A stretch of 42,693 bases of DNA from Bacteroidales bacterium (GTDB taxonomy: Bacteria > Bacteroidota > Bacteroidia > Bacteroidales > UBA7960). The stretch covers positions 1 through 42,693 of the forward strand of contig SLCY01000045.1 in the NCBI GenBank assembly GCA_007125585.1. Direction: 5' to 3'. Shown here piece by piece: positions 25,638-34,485 of the stretch. The notes beneath the pieces are model-generated. The model saw only the letters and a list, made by a program, of their open reading frames with translations, did not search any database and had not been told where the DNA came from. Position 1 is the first letter of the stretch; each line of letters opens with the position of its first letter. Position numbers and translations under genes: made by a program.

Positions 25638-25750
25638 TGCATCAGAAGCGGTGATCTTTCTTTTTGGCAGCTTTTTCTTTGGATGGGAGCCAAAGAAAAA
25701 GTACATCGAACGTCAAAAAAAAGCACAAGAAAAAAAATCATGTATATTTG
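25638..25750 (+). repeat. Short-form promoter repeat R2, upstream of lpdA
   Basis: Same 113-base unit as R1. Just to its left, 25612-25650 resembles the plus strand of long copy A at 11437-11475 (CTGAAGTGGCC, then a GTTTTT-containing stretch and CAGATnCATCA). In copies A and B that module sits in the opposite orientation relative to the promoter end, so the short form is a rearranged mosaic of the same building blocks. Confidence 0.9.
25743..25750 (+). promoter_or_regulatory. lpdA: lpdA promoter -7 box at the end of R2
   Basis: TATATTTG preceded by an eight-base A-tract and TCATG; 50 bases before the preferred lpdA start. Confidence 0.6.
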
Positions 25751-25799
25751 ACTTGTCTTACGACATTCCGACATTTTAATGAACATAAAACCAGATGAC

Positions 25800-27191
25800 A
25801 TGAAATACGATCTGATAGTTCTGGGCAGCGGCCCGGGAGGCTATGTGGCAGCCATCAGGGCCTCACAACTGGGCATGAAGGTAGGCGTGGTGGAAAAAGC
25901 TGAGCTTGGCGGCGTATGTCTCAACTGGGGATGTATCCCCACCAAGGCTTTGTTGAAAAGCGCACAGGTGTTTGAATATTTGCAGCATGCCGCCGACTAT
26001 GGTGTGACCGTCGGGGGTGAAGCAAAAGCCAAACTGCCCGACATGGTAAAAAGAAGCCGGGGGGTGGCTGCCGGGATGAGCAAAGGGATACAGTTCCTCT
26101 TTAAGAAAAACAAGATCGACCACATCCAGGGACATGGAAAGGTGGTCTCCGGGAAAAAAGTAGCTGTCGAAGGCGACGATGGCAAGGCCACCGAATATCA
26201 GGCAAATCATATCCTGATCGCTACAGGCGCCCGCAGCCGGCAGCTTGACAGCCTGCCGCAGGACGGCAAGAAGGTGATCGGCTACCGCGAGGCCATGGTG
26301 CTTGACAAACAACCCGAATCAATGGTCGTGGTGGGCTCCGGAGCCATCGGGACGGAGTTTGCCTATTTCTACAACGCGATCGGCACAAAAGTCACATTGG
26401 TGGAATTCCTGCCCAACATCCTGCCCCTGGAAGATGAAGAGGTATCCAAACAGCTGGAGCGCACCTTCAAGAAGGCAAAGATCAAGGTGATGACAAACAG
26501 CTCGGTTGAAACCGTCGACACCAAAGGGAAGAAATGCAAGGTGAAGGTAAAGACAAAAAAAGGGGAAGAGACGATCGAGGCCGACGTGGTATTGTCGGCG
26601 GTGGGCATCAGCCCGAACATCGAAAACATCGGACTGGAAGAGACGGGTATAAAGACTGAACAGGGAAAGATCGTGGTGGATCAATTCTACCGTACCAACA
26701 CCGAGGGTGTTTACGCCATCGGAGATGTTGTGTCCGGCCCCGCCCTGGCACATGTGGCTTCTGCTGAAGGCATCATCTGCGTTGAACACATTGCCGGGAA
26801 AAATCCCGCCCCGTTGGACTACAACAATATCCCCGCCTGTACCTACTGCTCTCCCGAGGTGGCCTCGGTAGGGTATACGGAAAAAGCCGCCAAAGAAGCC
26901 GGCTACGAGCTGAAGACAGGCAAGTTTCCGTTCTCCGCTTCCGGCAAGGCCAGTGCTGCCGGTGCCAAAGAAGGCTTTGTAAAGGTGATCTTCGATGCAC
27001 GGTACGGCGAACTGCTGGGCGTGCATATGATAGGCGCAAACGTTACGGAGATGATCGCGGAGGCTGTGGTGGCCAGAAAGCTGGAAACCACAGGCCACGA
27101 AATGATCAAGGCCGTCCACCCCCACCCCACCATGTCGGAAGCCATCATGGAGGCCGCTGCCGCCGCTTACGGCGAAGTCATACACATGTAG
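25800..27191 (+). CDS. lpdA: Dihydrolipoyl dehydrogenase
   Basis: The FAD-containing E3 component that reoxidises dihydrolipoyl groups of 2-oxoacid dehydrogenases or glycine cleavage. It has 463 residues from the ATG at 25800 (MKYDLIVLGSGPGGYVAA); an ATG seven codons upstream is also usable. The redox disulfide is GGVCLNWGCIPTK. The NAD-binding loop (VVGSGAIGTEFAYF) and the C-terminal active-site base segment (HPHPTMSEA) are present. No E1 or E2 gene is adjacent, so the parent complex cannot be named. rfbC follows 46 bases later and may be cotranscribed. Confidence 0.96.
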   Translation: MKYDLIVLGSGPGGYVAAIRASQLGMKVGVVEKAELGGVCLNWGCIPTKALLKSAQVFEYLQHAADYGVTVGGEAKAKLPDMVKRSRGVAAGMSKGIQFLFKKNKIDHIQGHGKVVSGKKVAVEGDDGKATEYQANHILIATGARSRQLDSLPQDGKKVIGYREAMVLDKQPESMVVVGSGAIGTEFAYFYNAIGTKVTLVEFLPNILPLEDEEVSKQLERTFKKAKIKVMTNSSVETVDTKGKKCKVKVKTKKGEETIEADVVLSAVGISPNIENIGLEETGIKTEQGKIVVDQFYRTNTEGVYAIGDVVSGPALAHVASAEGIICVEHIAGKNPAPLDYNNIPACTYCSPEVASVGYTEKAAKEAGYELKTGKFPFSASGKASAAGAKEGFVKVIFDARYGELLGVHMIGANVTEMIAEAVVARKLETTGHEMIKAVHPHPTMSEAIMEAAAAAYGEVIHM

Positions 27192-27237
27192 GAAAAGGCC
27201 GGGGCAACAATCCCCCTTAACGCCAAACAACAAACCC

Positions 27238-27780
27238 ATGACCGTCACCCCAACCCCATTCCGCGGACTGTACATCATTGAGCCACAAGTCTTCACCGAC
27301 AACAGGGGCTACTTTTTTGAGTCCTGGAACAAAAAAGCTTTTGCCAAAGCGGGGGTGCCCTTCGACTTTGTGCAGGATAACGAATCGGGTTCGGCACGTG
27401 ACGTGATCCGCGGATTGCATTTCCAGGTGCCTCCCCATGCCCAGGGCAAGCTCGTACGGGTCCTGAAGGGTGCACTGCTTGACATTGCTGTTGACCTGCG
27501 GCGCGGCGAACCAACTTACGGCAAACACTTCAGGATACACCTGGCCGCGACAGACAACAAAATGCTCTATATCCCGCCGGGCTTTGCCCACGGCTTCCGA
27601 ACCCTCGAAGACGATACCGTGTTCTTGTATAAATGCACCCACCATTACAACAAAGAATGCGAACGGACTATACGCTGGGACGACCCTGACCTGGCCATCG
27701 ACTGGGGGACAGATGCACCGCTGCTGTCGCAGAAAGACAGGAACGCAATGCCCTTCCGCGACTTTCAAAGTCCCTTCTGA
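27238..27780 (+). CDS. rfbC: dTDP-4-dehydrorhamnose 3,5-epimerase
   Basis: A 180-residue cupin of dTDP-L-rhamnose synthesis. The catalytic histidine lies in RGLHFQVPPHAQGKLV and the sugar-binding segment is IPPGFAHGFRTLEDDTVFLYKC; the tail DPDLAIDW is typical. The partner genes (rfbA, rfbB, rfbD) are not in the window, so it is separated from its usual cluster and appended to lpdA. The stop lies three bases from the end of the opposite-strand 987-aa gene. Confidence 0.95.
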   Translation: MTVTPTPFRGLYIIEPQVFTDNRGYFFESWNKKAFAKAGVPFDFVQDNESGSARDVIRGLHFQVPPHAQGKLVRVLKGALLDIAVDLRRGEPTYGKHFRIHLAATDNKMLYIPPGFAHGFRTLEDDTVFLYKCTHHYNKECERTIRWDDPDLAIDWGTDAPLLSQKDRNAMPFRDFQSPF

Positions 27781-27783
27781 TGA

Positions 27784-30747
27784 CTATATCTGAAAGGTGA
27801 ACAACAGCCTGAACAACATATCTCCCTCATCCGGCAGGTAAATGGCCCGAACCCCCATGTCGACGGGAGCAAAAAAGCGTAAAAAGTGGACCTTCCCGAC
27901 CAGGTCAACCCCGGCCGAAAACAAGTCCTCCTCCTTAAGATAAGGCCTTCCTTCCTCAGGGGTCACCCTCCTGGTCGCCCTGGCATAGTCGGCAAACATG
28001 TTGAGGTGCAACCGTTTCAGGTAAATCACCGGGGCAATGGTCCACTCCGGATAAGCCAGAGGGAAAGCATAATCGGCCGAAAAGCTGTAGGTGCGCTCAT
28101 CAACCCTGCCGGTGATACCCCTGGGATAATTGATCAGGGTGGGAAAAGTGTAACGGATGGTCCCTGTTTTGTGTTCGCCCCGGTCATGCTCCTGGTAGGC
28201 GGCTGACAGCCGGAGGCTGTGATGCCTGGCGATGCCGGGGAAAAGACCTGTGATACGCCCCGCGAACACCGACCCCATATCGCTGCCGGCAAAGGGCGTA
28301 TGCCGGTATTGAAGATCTATTGCCTGTGCCCATCGCGGGCGAATATCGCGCAACACGGAACGTTTCTGACGATAGGCCAACACACGGTATTCAGTGGGGG
28401 CAACGTTGTGCGGCACAAAAAAACCGGGGGCGTCACGCACGGTTCCGGCACGGGTAATGCCAAGCCTTACAGAGGGTGTGATGCCAAAAAACAACGGGCC
28501 ACGACGGTAACGCAACGGGATGCTGATGCCAAGCTTTAACGAACTTTCTCTCCAGAGAAAAGGCTTCAGCTCGTCAGGGTCATCCTGCTCACGGTAATAT
28601 GACCTCCTTTGCCCGCTTTCCGCCACAATATCCAGCACGGGATAACGGCCTGCATAGCTGTAGTTGACATAATATTCCCCAAGCCTTTCATTGACATCCC
28701 ACGCATAACCCACGGCTGCCACGGAGGTGCTCAACGCATTCTGGGAAAAGAACGACAGCCCCGGGCTGGCCTCCATGTTATCCACATTTATGGTGAACGG
28801 GCCCCAGCTGTGAAAGTTGAAGAGATGCCTCCCTTTTTTATAGTCAAACACGGCATGGTGATGTCGTGCAATATTTCTTTCCGCAACGATGACACCCTCC
28901 TGGTCTGCCAGCGTACGATAAAAAGCCACCGAATGGTCTTCCACCTCCTCAAGCGGCCTGGCTTCGGGCCATGGCCCCTGATGATGCACCGCACGGTAGC
29001 CCATGGCGGTATAGTCCGACCACACCAGCAAGTCGCCGTCTTCATGAAACAAAGCATCTGCCGCTCCAAACCGTGAAGAGATGAGCCTTCCCACTGTTCC
29101 GCCGGCCTCATCAAGAATATAAACGTTGTCGACACCGGAAAACGCACCGTTGAAGACAATCTTCCCCGGACGAAGATATCGCGGACGGCTGATATCGGTA
29201 TGCCCGGAATAGAACAAAGTGCTCACGATCTCCTTTTCCGGTTCGACAGACAATAGGCGTTTCCCCGATCCATCCTGTGCGATCACAATCAGATGGTTCC
29301 CGCCAGGGTGCCACTGGGGGTGCATAAGGTAGGCGTTGCGGGGGGTGAAATATTTGTAAACCGTTTCACCGGTAACGGCATCGATGACCACAAGGGAATA
29401 TTCATCCCGGGCCGTCACTTCCGTAACGGCAATCTTTTTCCCATCGGGCGATACGGCGGGAGAGAAGAACCTTGTCGCCCGGGTAACGCGTCTTTTTATC
29501 CCGGTTGCGATGTCGTATGTATGGATCTCCGACCAGCTGCGGTGTTCCCAACGGGGATCCACCCTGATCTCGCTCCAGGCAATGATGTCGCCCCCTCTGG
29601 AAAAAACCTCGGAATTGTAAAATCCTGGTGTGAAGAGCACCTCCTCATTTCCGTCGAGGCCGAGGCTTATCACCCTGGGGATATCGCCCATGCCGGTTTT
29701 TAATGTCACCAGGGTGGTATCATTCAAAAAGGCCATCGGCCGGTAATGGGTATATAGTTTCTTGCTCCTGTTGACAGGCTGGCAGGGGGTATATTCATGG
29801 CTTTCTGCCTGTGCCGTCCACGCCGAGTCCAGCATTTGAAAGGTGTTGTCGTAATGTTCATCGATGGAAAGCCCGGCATGTTTTCTCAGTCCATTCGACA
29901 TGGTCAACAGGGTATAGGGACGGCGTGCGATATTTGTTATCACCTTATCCCATATATCAGCCCCGTATGCTGCCCTTGCCGAAGCCACCAGCTGGTATCC
30001 CAGCTCGTAATGGCTGGGCACATGGTCTTTCAATGAACCCAGCATGGCCTTGTCGTAAGGGTACACCTCTTTTTCCAGCACCTGCGCCCTCAACCCCTGT
30101 TCAAAGGAAGGCTGACGCCCCCGGCCACCATGGGTCAGGGCTGTCTCAACGGCTACCGCATCCCCTTCCAGCAACCATAACGGCATAAACAGCCCCAACG
30201 ACACACCGGTCGCATGCTCGCCAAACACCCGTGAGAAAAAGCCGGTGACTCCCTGGTTCAGCTTGTCTATCTGCACCACATGGCGCAGCTCATGCACCGC
30301 CAGCCGCTCCAGCCAGCCATGTGTGTCATTGCCGGGCGGCGGATTGCTGAACATCTCCAGGCGCGCAGGCGCCCAGCTCACAAAACCGTTGGGGACCACC
30401 GTTTGATTATGCAGGATGACAGGCACCTTGCGTGGCTGATGACCCAGCGAAGCGGAAACAGGCACATAACTGTATTCCAGGATGTCGGCAACATAATGTG
30501 CACGACCCGCATAGTCCTCAGGAAAGATGATACGAAAGTGACCGGTCTCTATCTGTTGCCAGCGAATGCCCGACGGATCCTGTCCGCGGACATAATATTG
30601 CGCACAGGCAGGAGAAACATTGAAAAAGGCACTGAACAAAGACAACGCCGCAATGGCCAAAGAAACAGCCGAAGCAGACAAGCTGCCGCCAAGGGTATGC
30701 GATACCAGGAATCGTCCCGGCCCTGACTTTTGTTTTTCAGCTGACAT
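27784..30747 (-). CDS. Surface protein: zinc-peptidase-like head, beta-propeller, probable C-terminal barrel
   Basis: A 987-residue exported protein. A signal sequence (about 22-49, ending PACAQ) is preceded by an unusually long polar N-region. Residues about 55-260 resemble a gluzincin: HELRH at 152-156 with a likely third ligand E194 in PLWLLEGDA. About 320-690 carries TolB/WD40-like propeller repeats (SPDGKKIAV, HPGGNHLIV, SRPRYLRPGKIVF). The last 280 residues alternate aromatic and polar residues as in outer-membrane strands and end in F-Q-I. Such peptidase-like, propeller and barrel proteins occur in Bacteroidetes without a defined role. Active proteolysis is inferred only from HExxH. 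It starts 3 bases after the rluA-type gene stop. Confidence 0.75.
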   Translation of the reverse strand: MSAEKQKSGPGRFLVSHTLGGSLSASAVSLAIAALSLFSAFFNVSPACAQYYVRGQDPSGIRWQQIETGHFRIIFPEDYAGRAHYVADILEYSYVPVSASLGHQPRKVPVILHNQTVVPNGFVSWAPARLEMFSNPPPGNDTHGWLERLAVHELRHVVQIDKLNQGVTGFFSRVFGEHATGVSLGLFMPLWLLEGDAVAVETALTHGGRGRQPSFEQGLRAQVLEKEVYPYDKAMLGSLKDHVPSHYELGYQLVASARAAYGADIWDKVITNIARRPYTLLTMSNGLRKHAGLSIDEHYDNTFQMLDSAWTAQAESHEYTPCQPVNRSKKLYTHYRPMAFLNDTTLVTLKTGMGDIPRVISLGLDGNEEVLFTPGFYNSEVFSRGGDIIAWSEIRVDPRWEHRSWSEIHTYDIATGIKRRVTRATRFFSPAVSPDGKKIAVTEVTARDEYSLVVIDAVTGETVYKYFTPRNAYLMHPQWHPGGNHLIVIAQDGSGKRLLSVEPEKEIVSTLFYSGHTDISRPRYLRPGKIVFNGAFSGVDNVYILDEAGGTVGRLISSRFGAADALFHEDGDLLVWSDYTAMGYRAVHHQGPWPEARPLEEVEDHSVAFYRTLADQEGVIVAERNIARHHHAVFDYKKGRHLFNFHSWGPFTINVDNMEASPGLSFFSQNALSTSVAAVGYAWDVNERLGEYYVNYSYAGRYPVLDIVAESGQRRSYYREQDDPDELKPFLWRESSLKLGISIPLRYRRGPLFFGITPSVRLGITRAGTVRDAPGFFVPHNVAPTEYRVLAYRQKRSVLRDIRPRWAQAIDLQYRHTPFAGSDMGSVFAGRITGLFPGIARHHSLRLSAAYQEHDRGEHKTGTIRYTFPTLINYPRGITGRVDERTYSFSADYAFPLAYPEWTIAPVIYLKRLHLNMFADYARATRRVTPEEGRPYLKEEDLFSAGVDLVGKVHFLRFFAPVDMGVRAIYLPDEGDMLFRLLFTFQI

Positions 30748-30750
30748 GTC

Positions 30751-31491
30751 TCACATTGCTTGCGACTGTTCAAAAAACCGCCATAAAGGATCCCTTTGCG
30801 GAAACGGGGCAACTACCTTCAGCTTTTGCTGGTTCACAGGATGAACAAACGCCATGGAGCGCGCATGGAGGTGGACGCTGCCATCTTTGTTTGACCTGTC
30901 ATGGCCATACTTCAAATCCCCCTTTATGGGACACCCAATGGCCGACAACTGTGCCCGGATCTGATGATGGCGACCGGTCAGCAACCTGACATCCAAAAGG
31001 TAATAATGATCGCTGCGGGAAATGACACAGTAATGAAGCACGGCTTTTTTTGCGTCGGGAGTGCGTTCATCTACCACATAGGACTTGTTTTGCTTCTCAT
31101 CCTTTTTCAGGAAATGGGTCAGCGTGCCTTCAGACGCTGGTGGTTTTCTCTGTACCACTGCCAAATATTTTTTTTCGATCTCCCGGTCTTTGAGCATGGC
31201 ATTCAGCCTGGCCAGTGCTTTTGAGGTACGTGCAAAGACAACCGCGCCGCTTACCGGACGGTCAATGCGGTGGGACACACCCAGGAAGACATTGCCGGGC
31301 TTATTGTATTTCTCCTTGATATAGGACCTTACCAGGTCAGCCAGTGGGGTGTCACCGGTTTTGTCGCCTTGTACGATCTCTGAAGGGAGCTTGTTCACAA
31401 TGATCAGGTGGTTGTCCTCATACAACACCCTGCCGGCGAGTCCGGCAACACTGGTATCCACTGAAGGTGGCTTAATATTGCTCCTTTTCAT
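30751..31491 (-). CDS. RluA family RNA pseudouridine synthase
   Basis: A 246-residue single-domain enzyme without an S4 domain. The catalytic aspartate lies in [14 protein letters not shown], and the [13 protein letters not shown] motif and C-terminal [10 protein letters not shown] strand are present. It converts uridine to pseudouridine in rRNA or tRNA; the site cannot be predicted. Its start overlaps the panB stop by 20 bases, so it is probably translationally coupled to panB. Confidence 0.92.
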   Translation of the reverse strand: MKRSNIKPPSVDTSVAGLAGRVLYEDNHLIIVNKLPSEIVQGDKTGDTPLADLVRSYIKEKYNKPGNVFLGVSHRIDRPVSGAVVFARTSKALARLNAMLKDREIEKKYLAVVQRKPPASEGTLTHFLKKDEKQNKSYVVDERTPDAKKAVLHYCVISRSDHYYLLDVRLLTGRHHQIRAQLSAIGCPIKGDLKYGHDRSNKDGSVHLHARSMAFVHPVNQQKLKVVAPFPQRDPLWRFFEQSQAM

Positions 31492-32284
31492 TGGGAAACC
31501 GCTGGAATTTCACGTCGGCAATGTAGCTTTCCACCGAATCTTTGATCTCTTGATACAGGTTGTGGTACCTCCTCAGGAAGCGTGGAGAGAACTCCTGGTT
31601 GATGCCCAGCATGTCGTGCAGCACCAGGACCTGTCCGTCCACCTGGCTGCCGGCACCGATTCCGATGGTGGGGATGCTGATCTCTTTGGTGACTTTTTCA
31701 GCCAGCAGGGCGGGGATCTTTTCCAGCACGAGGGCAAAGCAGCCTGCTTCGGACAGCAGGTGCGCATCTTCCACCAGCTTTTTGGCTTCCTCTTCCTGGG
31801 TGGCACGCACCACATAGGTGCCGAACTTATTGATCGATTGCGGGGTAAGTCCCAGGTGCCCCATGACAGGGATCCCCGCCGACAGGATACGGTCAACCGA
31901 CTCAATGACCTCCCGCCCCCCTTCCAGTTTTACCGCATTTGCATTGGACTCCTTCATGATGCGGATGGACGACAGCAGGGCTTCACGACTGTTGCCCTGG
32001 TAAGTGCCAAAAGGCAAGTCGACCACCACCAGGGCCCGCGACACGGCACGCATCACCGAACCGGCATGATAGATCATCTCATTCAGGGTGATGGGCAGGG
32101 TGGTCTTGTAACCGGCCATTACATTGGCAGCCGAGTCACCCACGAGGATCACATCGATGCCGGCACTGTCGACAATACGTGCCATGGAATAGTCATAGGC
32201 CGTGAGCATGGAGATCTTCTCCTGCCGGAGCTTCATCTCCTGCAATACATGTGTGGTAACCTTGGGTGTTTTGGAAGCCTTCAT
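31472..32284 (-). CDS. panB: 3-methyl-2-oxobutanoate hydroxymethyltransferase
   Basis: The first committed enzyme of pantothenate synthesis (ketopantoate formation with methylene-THF). Signature segments are [27 protein letters not shown] (metal-binding Asp), VKLEGG and [14 protein letters not shown]. The track ORF begins at 32323; the ATG at 32284 ([17 protein letters not shown]) gives the usual family N-terminus and 270 residues. It follows the ferritin-like gene by 53 bases on the same strand. panC and panD are not in the window. Confidence 0.96.
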   Translation of the reverse strand: MKASKTPKVTTHVLQEMKLRQEKISMLTAYDYSMARIVDSAGIDVILVGDSAANVMAGYKTTLPITLNEMIYHAGSVMRAVSRALVVVDLPFGTYQGNSREALLSSIRIMKESNANAVKLEGGREVIESVDRILSAGIPVMGHLGLTPQSINKFGTYVVRATQEEEAKKLVEDAHLLSEAGCFALVLEKIPALLAEKVTKEISIPTIGIGAGSQVDGQVLVLHDMLGINQEFSPRFLRRYHNLYQEIKDSVESYIADVKFQRFPNEKEQY

Positions 32285-32337
32285 GACGCCTGGTTTATTT
32301 CTGATGATAACACGATGTGCCAAACATTAAAACGAAA

Positions 32338-32844
32338 TCAGAATGGCCAAAAGTTGTTATCGTACCAAACCTTCTCGGTCAACTGGTGGTTCAAATCTAT
32401 CAACAGCTTGTGATGGCCTTTCTCCCAGTTGGCCAGCCACTCAAACAACTCCTTCTCATTGGGGTCTGTGGTCTCGGCTGCACGTCCGGCATAAGCCTCG
32501 ACAGACTTGTTTTCCATGTCAATGGCAGCAGAAATGGCAGCAGCCTCAAAACCCGAACCGGAAATGTCCTCCACCATGTCGTCCGTCAAAATAGTGTTGG
32601 CAATGGCATCATACCCGGGAGCCTTCTCCAGGTCATTCTTGTCAAAACTGCCTTCTTTGCCATAATGCTTCAGTTGCTTCTGAAGAAAATCAATATGCGT
32701 CTGCTCTTCTTGCGCCATCACATTGAAGATCTTCCGGACATCTTCATTCTTTGTCTGGCTGGCAACCTGTTCGTAAAGAGATTTGCCCCTGTGCTCCATG
32801 ATGATGGCCTGCTTTAAAATATCGGTGACCCCTTTTTTACTCAT
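32338..32844 (-). CDS. Ferritin-like di-iron (rubrerythrin-type) protein
   Basis: A 168-residue four-helix protein with the di-iron ligand pattern of rubrerythrin domains: Glu in MEHRGKSLYEQ, ExxH in EEQTHIDFL, Glu in ENKSVEAYAG, and ExxH in EKGHHKLLI. The rubredoxin-like Cys4 tail of classical rubrerythrin is absent. Likely a peroxide- or iron-handling protein, as expected for an anaerobe or microaerophile. Its promoter (TATTTTTG, 32893-32886) is the mirror image of the one driving the divergent amgK-like gene. Confidence 0.88.
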   Translation of the reverse strand: MSKKGVTDILKQAIIMEHRGKSLYEQVASQTKNEDVRKIFNVMAQEEQTHIDFLQKQLKHYGKEGSFDKNDLEKAPGYDAIANTILTDDMVEDISGSGFEAAAISAAIDMENKSVEAYAGRAAETTDPNEKELFEWLANWEKGHHKLLIDLNHQLTEKVWYDNNFWPF

Positions 32845-32885
32845 ATCGGTGAATTATTTGATTGAATGAATGAAATTACCAGAAA

Positions 32886-32904
32886 CAAAAATAACGTATT
32901 TTTG
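32886..32904. promoter_or_regulatory. Perfectly palindromic bidirectional promoter
   Basis: CAAAAATAACGTATTTTTG consists of two identical -7 boxes TATTTTTG, back to back with three bases between. The minus-strand box drives the ferritin-like gene (ATG 32844) and the plus-strand box the amgK-like gene (ATG 32925). The GTG used by the ORF track for the plus gene lies inside the -7 box and cannot be transcribed from it. Confidence 0.6.
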
Positions 32905-32924
32905 TGAACAAAGCAGCCAATACG

Positions 32925-34376
32925 ATGGAATGGAAAGTAGAAAAGGTCGTTAATGATCTGTTTGCCGGATGGTATGGGGGCATGCCTGAAACGATCACAG
33001 CACTCCCTCCCTCCGGTTCGAGCCGGCAGTATTTCAGGCTCGGGGCCGGCGACATGACCGTGATTGCAGCTTTTAACCCCAACCCGCATGAGAACCGGGC
33101 CTTTTTAAAACTCACAAGCTGCTTCTTGAAATTGGACCTGCCGGTGCCCCGCATCCTGGCCGAAGACACCGACGCCCACTGCTATCTTCTGACCGACCTG
33201 GGCGACACCACGCTGTTTTCGTTGTTGCCGCACCAACAAAACGTCGGTGCCTTCAACAAAGAGATCATGGCTCTCTACAAAAAGGCGATCAGCTTTTTGC
33301 CGGCCTTTCAGCTCGACTCCGTCAAAGAGATAGACTTCAGCATCTGCTATCCGCGACATGCCTTCGACCGGCATTCGATGATGTGGGACCTGAACTACTT
33401 CAAATATTATTTTTTGAAAATCTCGGGCATCCAGTTTGACGAACAACTTCTGGAAGACGACTTTGAACGCTTCACCAGCCGCCTGGAAGAATACCCGTCC
33501 GAAGCCTTTATCTACCGCGACTTCCAGTCGAGGAACATTATGATCGTTGACGGGCAACCTTATTTCATTGACTACCAGGGTGGCCGCAAAGGCCCGCCTG
33601 GATATGACATTGCTTCCCTGCTGTTTGATGCCAAAGCCAACATCCCTTTTCACCAAAGAGAGGAACTGCTGGAATTCTACATGGACAGGCTGGCAGAAAA
33701 AACCCCGCTGGACAGGGCCTCTTTCCGTCGCTCATTCTATGATCTCGTGGTGATGCGCATCCTGCAGGCACTGGGCACCTATGGGTTTCGCGGCGGCGTG
33801 GAGAAAAAACCATTGTTTTTGCAAAGTGTCCCGTATGCCCTGAAAAACCTGTCATGGATGGACGACCAGGGACTCCTGCCGGACGATATCCCCCACCTGG
33901 GCAGCATTATCCGGAAAATTGCCCTGCAAAAAAGTGCCGGGATACTGCCTCCGCCCGACGACAGATTGACGGTCACCGTGTGCAGTTTCGCCTATAAAAA
34001 CGGGATCCCTCCCGACAATTCAGGCCACGGGGGCGGCTTCGTGTTCGACTGCCGGGCATTGCCCAATCCGGGAAGGCATCAGGAGTACAAAGACCTCTCA
34101 GGCAAAGATGAAGAGGTGGTCCGTTTCCTGGCCCCCGAAAAAAGCGTCAGGCAATTCCTGGATGCCGCCACAGCCTTGGTGGAACCATCAGTACAAACCT
34201 ACCTTGATCGCGGGTTTAACAGCCTGTCAGTATGCTTCGGATGCACCGGCGGCCAACACCGGTCAGTGTATTGCGCCGAAAACCTGGCCAACAGGCTCCG
34301 GAAAAAATACAATATCAACGTAACATTGAAACACTTTGAAGAAACAAACTGGCCAGGCCCGAAGACTACCTATTGA
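32925..34376 (+). CDS. AmgK-like amino-sugar kinase fused to a RapZ C-terminal domain
   Basis: A 483-residue fusion. Residues about 1-330 are an APH-fold phosphotransferase of the AmgK type: catalytic loop YRDFQSRNIM and metal segment IDYQGGRKGPPGYDIASLL. AmgK phosphorylates MurNAc/GlcNAc at the anomeric position during cell-wall recycling. After a short linker, about 345-480 matches the RapZ C-terminal domain: SFAYKNGIPPDN, FDCRALPNPG, LSGKDEEVVRFL and GCTGGQHRSVYCAENLA. In E. coli that domain senses glucosamine-6-phosphate and binds the GlmZ/GlmY RNAs; RapZ's own P-loop domain is absent here. The ATG at 32925 is chosen because the track's GTG lies in the promoter. The next gene encodes the MurU-like partner. 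Confidence 0.85.
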   Translation: MEWKVEKVVNDLFAGWYGGMPETITALPPSGSSRQYFRLGAGDMTVIAAFNPNPHENRAFLKLTSCFLKLDLPVPRILAEDTDAHCYLLTDLGDTTLFSLLPHQQNVGAFNKEIMALYKKAISFLPAFQLDSVKEIDFSICYPRHAFDRHSMMWDLNYFKYYFLKISGIQFDEQLLEDDFERFTSRLEEYPSEAFIYRDFQSRNIMIVDGQPYFIDYQGGRKGPPGYDIASLLFDAKANIPFHQREELLEFYMDRLAEKTPLDRASFRRSFYDLVVMRILQALGTYGFRGGVEKKPLFLQSVPYALKNLSWMDDQGLLPDDIPHLGSIIRKIALQKSAGILPPPDDRLTVTVCSFAYKNGIPPDNSGHGGGFVFDCRALPNPGRHQEYKDLSGKDEEVVRFLAPEKSVRQFLDAATALVEPSVQTYLDRGFNSLSVCFGCTGGQHRSVYCAENLANRLRKKYNINVTLKHFEETNWPGPKTTY

Positions 34377-34485
34377 ATAAAAGAGAGAGGAGCTGTTCAC
34401 TTTTATCTGTTGGCTCCTGACTCTTGGGAAGAATGCATTGGGTCTTTTGGTGACGCAGGATATAGACAAACACCATCGTTGTTGT

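Noticed and set aside
21739-25750. Insertion sequence or composite transposon around the subtilase
   Set aside because: No transposase gene, no terminal inverted repeats and no visible target duplication; the flanking units are promoter repeats.
26319-27302. 327-residue minus-strand ORF opposite lpdA
   Set aside because: Antisense shadow of lpdA, rich in His, Cys and Phe with no recognisable motif.
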